From NCBI RefSeq assembly GCF_014395225.1, contig NZ_CP060723.1, positions 4,898,001 through 4,962,000 of the forward strand: DNA of 64,000 nucleotides. Reading direction: 5' to 3'. The position numbers were made by a program, and so were the translations under genes. Below the pieces are notes generated by a model, which was given only the letters and a program-made list of their open reading frames with translations, had not been told where the DNA came from and made no database searches. Of the stretch, positions 59,010 to 64,000 are shown one piece after another; positions within the stretch are counted from its first letter, which is position 1, and each line of letters opens with the position of its first letter. The stretch is from Pedobacter roseus. Its GTDB lineage: Bacteria > Bacteroidota > Bacteroidia > Sphingobacteriales > Sphingobacteriaceae.

Positions 59010-59040
59010 CAAAGGTAAGGATCTTTTCCGAACTTCCAAA
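59010..59040 (-). promoter_or_regulatory. rRNA promoter P1
   Basis: TTTG, 19 bases, TACCTTTGC on the minus strand. It is closest to 16S. The leader 58681-59009 holds nothing else clear. Confidence 0.7.
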
Positions 59041-59135
59041 TAAAATAAATTTTATTTTTTTAGCCTTCTTTTTCTTCTTCCCCCTATTTCAATATGCTGG
59101 TGTTAACCAGCTTTCCGTCCTTCCGAACCGGGCTG

Positions 59136-59166
59136 CAAAGGTAGCAATCTTTTTCTCTTCCGCAAT
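59136..59166 (-). promoter_or_regulatory. rRNA promoter P2
   Basis: ATTG, 19 bases, TACCTTTGC on the minus strand, 126 bases upstream of P1. Confidence 0.7.
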
Positions 59167-59244
59167 ATTTATTTTAAAATAAATCCTGCACTCCATCTCT
59201 CTAAGCCATCCTTTCAACTAAAACCCTTCCTCCGAAGCGGGATG

Positions 59245-59275
59245 CAAAAGTAGGAAAAATATCCTTCCGTCCAAA
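59245..59275 (-). promoter_or_regulatory. rRNA promoter P3
   Basis: TTTG, 19 bases, TACTTTTGC on the minus strand, 109 bases upstream of P2. All three share a downstream CCC...CGGAGG-type stretch. Confidence 0.65.
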
Positions 59276-59513
59276 GGTTTTGCATGGAATATTGCACGGT
59301 ATTACGTAAGTTGATGGTTTACAGCAACAAAAAGTTTCGCTGCGCTTAAAACTTTTTGGAAGAATAGGTGTTTAGCACGGGTTTATCAAACCGATCAGGT
59401 CTTGAAAACATAATAGGCTTATATATATAAAGCATATAATAAGCCTAAAGACTTATGAAGTTCCCCCGACGCTCTGCCTTTAGAAACTTCGTAAATAACT
59501 CCCGCCCTCCGCC

Positions 59514-59587
59514 ACCTAAACCCGATAGCAGCGGAAAACACGAAGGTGAGGAACGAACCAAGGCTTTGAAGCGGATAGCGGGAACAT
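59514..59587 (+). repeat. Structured intergenic repeat, copy 3
   Basis: CCTAAACCCGATAGCAGCGG, a variable middle, then AAGCGGATAGCGGGAACATG. It lies in a gene-free stretch (59276-59705) before comF. A minus-strand open frame across it is not believed. Confidence 0.5.
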
Positions 59588-59705
59588 GCTTATATAGTAG
59601 CACGAAACCTGCTTTGCTGAAAAAATAGCTAGACTTACCGAAGTTCTCCAACGCCTAGATTTATGTAACTTCGGAAGTTATCCAAATATTTTATAAATTA
59701 GTTAT

Positions 59706-60403
59706 ATGTTACTGGTTAAACAATGGTGTGATGATTTATTTGGTTTGCTATTTCCAAACCTCTGCAACGCTTGTGGTGTAGCGCTGTACCATAGCGAGCA
59801 TTTAATCTGCACGAAATGCCTTTACGATCTGCCTTTTACCGATTACCATCAACATGCAGAAAACAGAGTGGCCAAACAATTATGGGGAGGGTACCAATGC
59901 ATGCTGCAATGGCTATGTTGTATTTTAGAAAAGGGGCTAAGGTGCAAAACCTGATCCATAACCTGAAATACAATGGCAGGACGGATGTTGGCGTACTTTT
60001 GGGGAATATGCTTGGCGAAAGGTTAAAGGCTAGTGTACTTTATGAAAGTGTTGATCTAATTGTTCCGGTACCCCTGCACCGTAAAAAATATAAACACAGG
60101 GGATATAACCAATGTAGTTTTATTGCCGAAGGGATAGCAGAAAAAATGGAGATCGCGTTTAGTGAAGAAATTTTATTACGCAACCATGCTACCGAAAGCC
60201 AAACCAAAAAGAGCCGCTACAACCGCTATGAGAATATGCAGGATGTTTTTAAAGTAAATGATCAAGCCAGCATCGTTGGCAAACATATCCTACTGGTTGA
60301 TGACGTAATTACAACAGGAGCAACTTTAGAGGCCTGCGCAAATGAATTATTGAATAGTGGAGCCGCAAAAGTAAGCATCGCCGCACTGGCCTTTGCGGAA
60401 TAA
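59706..60403 (+). pseudogene. comF: ComF family phosphoribosyltransferase, frameshifted
   Basis: The 5' part encodes the N-terminal zinc-finger region (CNACGVALYHSEHLICTKCLYDLPFTDYHQHAENRVAKQLWG) and the 3' part the phosphoribosyltransferase core (VPVPLHRKKYKHRGYNQ, HILLVDDVITTGATL). They lie in different frames. A single missing base in TATGGGGAGGG at about 59882-59891 would join them into one protein of about 232 residues, the usual ComF length. ComF is needed for DNA uptake in competent bacteria. Either the gene is broken or the sequence has an error. Confidence 0.8.
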
Positions 60404-60447
60404 CCTGATTATATTCTGGTACTGTTGTAAGTACTCAAACATTTTTC

Positions 60448-60455
60448 TAAGTTTG
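60448..60455 (+). promoter_or_regulatory. -7 promoter element of the beta-helix lipoprotein gene
   Basis: TAAGTTTG, four bases before the ATG; the message may be leaderless. Confidence 0.45.
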
Positions 60456-60459
60456 ATTT

Positions 60460-61833
60460 ATGCGTTCGAATATAAGTTTAGTGTTATTGACCTTGTGCCT
60501 GGTATCTGCCTGCCGGAAAGGGGAACGCATTACCACCGATACAGCAGCAAAACTAACTATTGCGAATCCGCAATTGCTTTTCGATACCATTTTTACATCA
60601 ATTGGTTCTATAACGAAGCGGTTAACCATCGTAAATAATAATAAGGATGCAGTAAAGGTTTCAGAAATTATGCTAGCCGGAAGGAATGGTTCTGCATTTA
60701 GCATTAATATTAATGGAGAAAATACCTTTAACAAAAATGACCTGGTTATAAACGGTCAGGATTCTGTTAATCTATTTGTTAAGATTACCATTAACCCAAA
60801 TACAGAGAATTTGCCATTTTTAGTGCAGGATTCGATCATATTAAATACCAATGGGAATAGACAGGTTGTAAATCTTTTAGCTTATGGCCAGAATGCGGTA
60901 TTTATTAACAGTCAAACCATTGCTGCCAATACCACCTGGACAAAGTCGCTACCTTATATTATAACCGGGGCTTTAACGGTTAAAAGTGGATCATCGCTGA
61001 CCATACAACCGGGCGCTAAAGTATATTTTCATAAGGATGCCAGCTTAAATATAGAAGGAAATTTATGGGTTAATGGAACGGTTACCGACCCGGTGGTGTT
61101 TTGCAGCGATAGATTGGAGAAACTGTATACTGAAGAGCCAGGCCAATGGAAAGGGATTTTTTTGAAAAGGACAGGGAACGGATCAGTTAAAAATGCGATA
61201 ATTAAAAATGCTTCGGTAGGGATTACTTCTGATTCATTATCATCAAACGCCGATCCTAAATTAATTTTGAGCAATAGTATCATCAAAAATATGCAGGTAG
61301 CAGCCTATATTGGTTACCATTCGGAACTGTTGGCCTTTAATAATCTGATGTACAATTGTGGCAATTACCTTATATATGCTGTTGGAGGAGGGAACTATAA
61401 CCTTAAACAAAATACATTTGCCGGTTATAATTTAAATTTTCCCCGCAAAACAGCATCCCTAAGCTTTTCAGATTATTTATCTACGAATACCTACAATAAA
61501 CTCCAGTTAGATTTAACAAATAACATTATTTGGGGCAGTTTAACTAATGAATTGGACATTCAAAAGAAGACCGCCGCAGCAGTTCAGGTTAATTTATGGA
61601 GCAATTTAATCCGATCTACCAACAGTACTTATAACAGCAACGGTAATATTTTGAATATTGACCCATCCTTTATCAACAAGGAAATGGAAAATTTTGAGCT
61701 CTCGGTAAACAGTCCGGCCAGAAAGAAAGGTGCTGATTTAAGTACCGATCCTTATTTTACCAGTTACCTTAATAAAGATATAAAAGGCAACACAAGAATT
61801 TCTCCCTCAACCTTAGGAAGTTACGAGAAATAA
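60460..61833 (+). CDS. Lipoprotein with right-handed beta-helix-like repeats
   Basis: The 457-residue protein starts with a lipoprotein signal (MRSNISLVLLTLCLVSAC; Cys18 in the VSAC lipobox). A beta-sandwich-like part follows (residues about 25-150), then repeats that look like a right-handed parallel beta-helix, with ladders such as GSVKNAIIKNASVGITSD and NLMYNCGNYLIYAVGGGNYNLKQNTFAGYN. Such proteins often bind polysaccharides or adhere to surfaces. It starts 56 bases after comF. The function is unknown. Confidence 0.78.
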   Translation: MRSNISLVLLTLCLVSACRKGERITTDTAAKLTIANPQLLFDTIFTSIGSITKRLTIVNNNKDAVKVSEIMLAGRNGSAFSININGENTFNKNDLVINGQDSVNLFVKITINPNTENLPFLVQDSIILNTNGNRQVVNLLAYGQNAVFINSQTIAANTTWTKSLPYIITGALTVKSGSSLTIQPGAKVYFHKDASLNIEGNLWVNGTVTDPVVFCSDRLEKLYTEEPGQWKGIFLKRTGNGSVKNAIIKNASVGITSDSLSSNADPKLILSNSIIKNMQVAAYIGYHSELLAFNNLMYNCGNYLIYAVGGGNYNLKQNTFAGYNLNFPRKTASLSFSDYLSTNTYNKLQLDLTNNIIWGSLTNELDIQKKTAAAVQVNLWSNLIRSTNSTYNSNGNILNIDPSFINKEMENFELSVNSPARKKGADLSTDPYFTSYLNKDIKGNTRISPSTLGSYEK

Positions 61834-61907
61834 TCATTTTTTTTTATTTTCCGAAAACAAATCGTCAAGTAATCTCGTTTATATATATGAGAGCGTTAAT
61901 TTAGATG

Positions 61908-61955
61908 GTAAGGGTCGATATTTCTTCTAAAGGATATCGGCCCTTTACTTTTTAT
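61908..61955 (+). terminator. Terminator-like hairpin after the beta-helix gene
   Basis: GTAAGGGTCGATAT pairs with ATATCGGCCCTTTAC with one bulge, followed by TTTTTAT. The rest of the 415-base gap (61834-62248) shows a short inverted repeat (GATCCGGTACCTATCGGATC) and no gene. Confidence 0.6.
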
Positions 61956-62248
61956 CGGGATTTTAAGATTGCCGCTCGATTCTTTCAGGTTAGTTTTGAA
62001 TATCCATCTATTCCCTGTAGTATTATTTTTTGAAAGTGAACATTGATGCCCGTGGCCGGCCTACAGTCCTGCTTTTCCTCCTACCATTTTAATTTGCCAA
62101 TATTAAAAACATAACGTTCAAAACGGCATCCGTTGATCCGGTACCTATCGGATCAGGCTTAGTTAACGAAGTCGGTATTTAAATATTATTATAACCAAAA
62201 AAGCAGCTACAAATTAATGCAACTGCTTATCTATTTGTTTTGTTGTAA

Positions 62249-64000
62249 TTATTCTACGGTTACTGATTTCGCCAGGTTTCTTGGCTGATCTACGTTACAG
62301 CCACGCATTACCGCAATATGATACGATAATAACTGAAGTGGAATAGTTGCTAAAAGCGGCAAGAAAGCTTCATTAGCATCCGGAATTTCGATACAATAAT
62401 CGGCCATTTTCTTCACTTCGGTATCGCCTTGCGTTACAATGGCAATCACTTTCCCTTTTCTTGCTTTTACTTCTTGTATATTGCTGATCACTTTTTCGTA
62501 TGATGAATTCTGCGTAGCGATAAACACTACCGGCATTTCTTCGTCGATTAAAGCAATAGGACCATGTTTCATCTCTGCTGCAGGATAACCTTCTGCATGT
62601 ATGTATGAAATTTCCTTAAGTTTTAAAGCTCCCTCTAACGCTACAGGGAAACCACTTCCCCTGCCTAAGAATAAACAGTTGGTAGAATCTTTAATTTTTT
62701 CTGCAACTTCTTTAATCAAATCGTTCGATTCTAAAGCAACCTGTATTTTTTCAGGAATATGATCCAGTTCGGTTAATAGCTCAATTAATTTTGACGTGGT
62801 AATGGTACCTTTTTGTTGTGCCATGTAAAAGGCCATCAAAGTTAAAACCGTTACCTGCGCCGTAAATGCTTTTGTAGAGGCTACACCAATTTCAGGACCA
62901 GCATGGGTATAAACACCAGCATGGGTTAAACGTGGAATGGAAGCACCGGCAACATTACATATTCCGAAAATGGTTGCCCCACGCTCTTTGGCCATTTCGA
63001 TGGCAGCCATGGTATCAGCGGTTTCTCCAGATTGTGAAATCGCGATAACGACATCCTTCTCCGTTATAATTGGATTTCTGTACCTGAATTCTGAAGCATA
63101 TTCAACTTCAACAGGAATACGGGCATATTCTTCTATTAAATATTCACCAACTAAACCAGCATGCCACGATGTTCCACAGGCTACAATGATAATGCGATCT
63201 ATATTTTTTAATTTCTCTGCAAATTCTTTAATCCCACCAAGTTGCACTTTACCCTCTTCTGGATAAATGCGGCCACGCATACAATCTTTAATCGAACGCG
63301 GTTGCTCATAGATCTCCTTCAACATAAAGTGATCGAAACCACCTTTTTCCAGCATTTCGAGTTTTAGCTCTAACTCTTGTATAAGTGGTGTTTGGATAAC
63401 ATTATCTAACTGTTTAATTAGAAGATCCCGCCTGGTCATCAATGCAATTTCACCATCTTTTAGGTAAATTACATTTTTAGTATACTCAATAATAGGTGTA
63501 GCATCCGAAGCAATAAAGTATTCTCCTTGTCCCACACCAATTACCATCGGACTGCCTTTTCTGGCGGCGATTAAACGATCGGGATGGTCTTTATCCATAA
63601 TAACAATGGCGTAAGCGCCATTTACCTCGTGCAAAGCCAATCGAACAGCTTCTAGAAGATCAATTTGTTCAATTTTTTGAATTTCCTCAATCAGATGAAT
63701 CAATACCTCTGTATCGGTATCACTTTTAAATTCATGCCCGCGGTTGAATAACTCTTCCTTAAGTGTAGCATAATTTTCGATAATACCGTTGTGTATAATA
63801 GAAAGCTTACCGTTATTTGAAGTATGTGGGTGGGAGTTGCGGTCAGAAGGAACACCATGCGTAGCCCAACGAGTGTGCCCCATACCACTTGTTCCCGATC
63901 TGTCCTCGTTTTCAGCAAACTCTTCCAAAACAGCAACTTTCCCTGCTTTTTTATAAATATGCTGACCATCATTATTCATTAGTGCTATACCGGCACTATC
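62249..64000 (-). CDS. glmS: Glutamine-fructose-6-phosphate aminotransferase (GlmS, 5' end cut by window edge)
   Basis: GlmS makes glucosamine-6-phosphate, the entry to peptidoglycan and lipopolysaccharide precursors. The frame continues past the window edge: the last codons read D-S-A-G-I-A-L-M, part of the N-terminal glutaminase domain, so about 30 residues including the catalytic Cys2 are missing. GMGHTRWATHG, the two SIS sugar-binding domains (IVACGTSWHAGLVGEYLIEEY, VVIAISQSGETADTMAAI) and the C-terminal PRNLAKSVTVE are visible. The partial frame is 584 residues. No other gene of the pathway adjoins it here. Confidence 0.96.
   Translation of the reverse strand, partial: DSAGIALMNNDGQHIYKKAGKVAVLEEFAENEDRSGTSGMGHTRWATHGVPSDRNSHPHTSNNGKLSIIHNGIIENYATLKEELFNRGHEFKSDTDTEVLIHLIEEIQKIEQIDLLEAVRLALHEVNGAYAIVIMDKDHPDRLIAARKGSPMVIGVGQGEYFIASDATPIIEYTKNVIYLKDGEIALMTRRDLLIKQLDNVIQTPLIQELELKLEMLEKGGFDHFMLKEIYEQPRSIKDCMRGRIYPEEGKVQLGGIKEFAEKLKNIDRIIIVACGTSWHAGLVGEYLIEEYARIPVEVEYASEFRYRNPIITEKDVVIAISQSGETADTMAAIEMAKERGATIFGICNVAGASIPRLTHAGVYTHAGPEIGVASTKAFTAQVTVLTLMAFYMAQQKGTITTSKLIELLTELDHIPEKIQVALESNDLIKEVAEKIKDSTNCLFLGRGSGFPVALEGALKLKEISYIHAEGYPAAEMKHGPIALIDEEMPVVFIATQNSSYEKVISNIQEVKARKGKVIAIVTQGDTEVKKMADYCIEIPDANEAFLPLLATIPLQLLSYHIAVMRGCNVDQPRNLAKSVTVE

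Noticed and set aside
59445..59651. 68-residue minus-strand frame upstream of comF
   Set aside because: It is formed across the structured repeat and has a low-complexity composition; not a gene.

Overview
The window looks like chromosomal DNA of a Bacteroidota bacterium close to Pedobacter (Sphingobacteriaceae). The evidence is SprA of the type IX secretion system (T9SS), an Oar-like TonB-dependent receptor, two proteins of the outer-membrane beta-barrel family with CarboxypepD_reg-like N-termini, promoters of the Bacteroidota type (TTG about 19-20 bases before TAnnTTTG), an almost complete lack of Shine-Dalgarno sites, and an rRNA operon whose tRNA genes encode no CCA. No phage, CRISPR array, transposase or biosynthetic cluster was seen.

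Layout: 1-4215, the end of an Oar-like receptor, then pyrH and frr (+). 4273-5717, a LacI regulator and a small membrane protein (-). 5840-6322, a self-contained minus-strand unit (promoter, two tandem tRNA-like genes, terminator). 6396-6872, an Lrp/AsnC regulator, then a gene-free stretch with structured repeats. 7460-9795, feoB/feoA (-). 9893-15805, two paralogous outer-membrane barrel proteins (-). 15955-27182, a run maeB, ruvA, sprA, gcvH, vanZ and a tiny lipoprotein (-). 27473-35619, envelope and housekeeping genes (-): lytic transglycosylase, gatA, two tatA, EnvC-like factor, DUF4292 lipoprotein, TPR protein, dut. 35676-42108, flippase, acylphosphatase, nitronate monooxygenase-like enzyme, hydroxyacid dehydrogenase, Fic protein, amidohydrolase (-). 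42229-42301, tRNA-Thr. 42734-47716, three nearly identical secreted proteins, a sigma-54 response regulator (+) and a convergent hybrid kinase (-). 47858-52568, WYL regulator, a broken toxin with its antitoxin, DinB protein, FMN reductase, rluF, rlmN. 52569-53270, repeats. 53270-59275, rRNA operon (-) with three tandem promoters. 59706-61833, frameshifted comF and a beta-helix lipoprotein (+). 62249-64000, glmS, cut by the window edge.

Most genes serve translation (frr, rlmN, rluF, gatA, rRNA, tRNA), envelope building and secretion (SprA, Tat, EnvC, transglycosylase, flippase, GlmS), iron uptake (FeoAB) and regulation. The most unusual item is the tandem tRNA-like unit at 5840-6322. Its two RNAs fold as class-II tRNAs with oversized variable arms and compensatory changes between copies. 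They carry a GUC anticodon with the other main aspartate identity nucleotides, and an anti-Shine-Dalgarno-like CCUCCUU in the anticodon arm. Other notable points are -7 boxes that abut start codons (probable leaderless mRNAs), several TTG starts inside operons, two single-base frameshifts, and the triplicated secreted protein beside a sigma-54 two-component pair.
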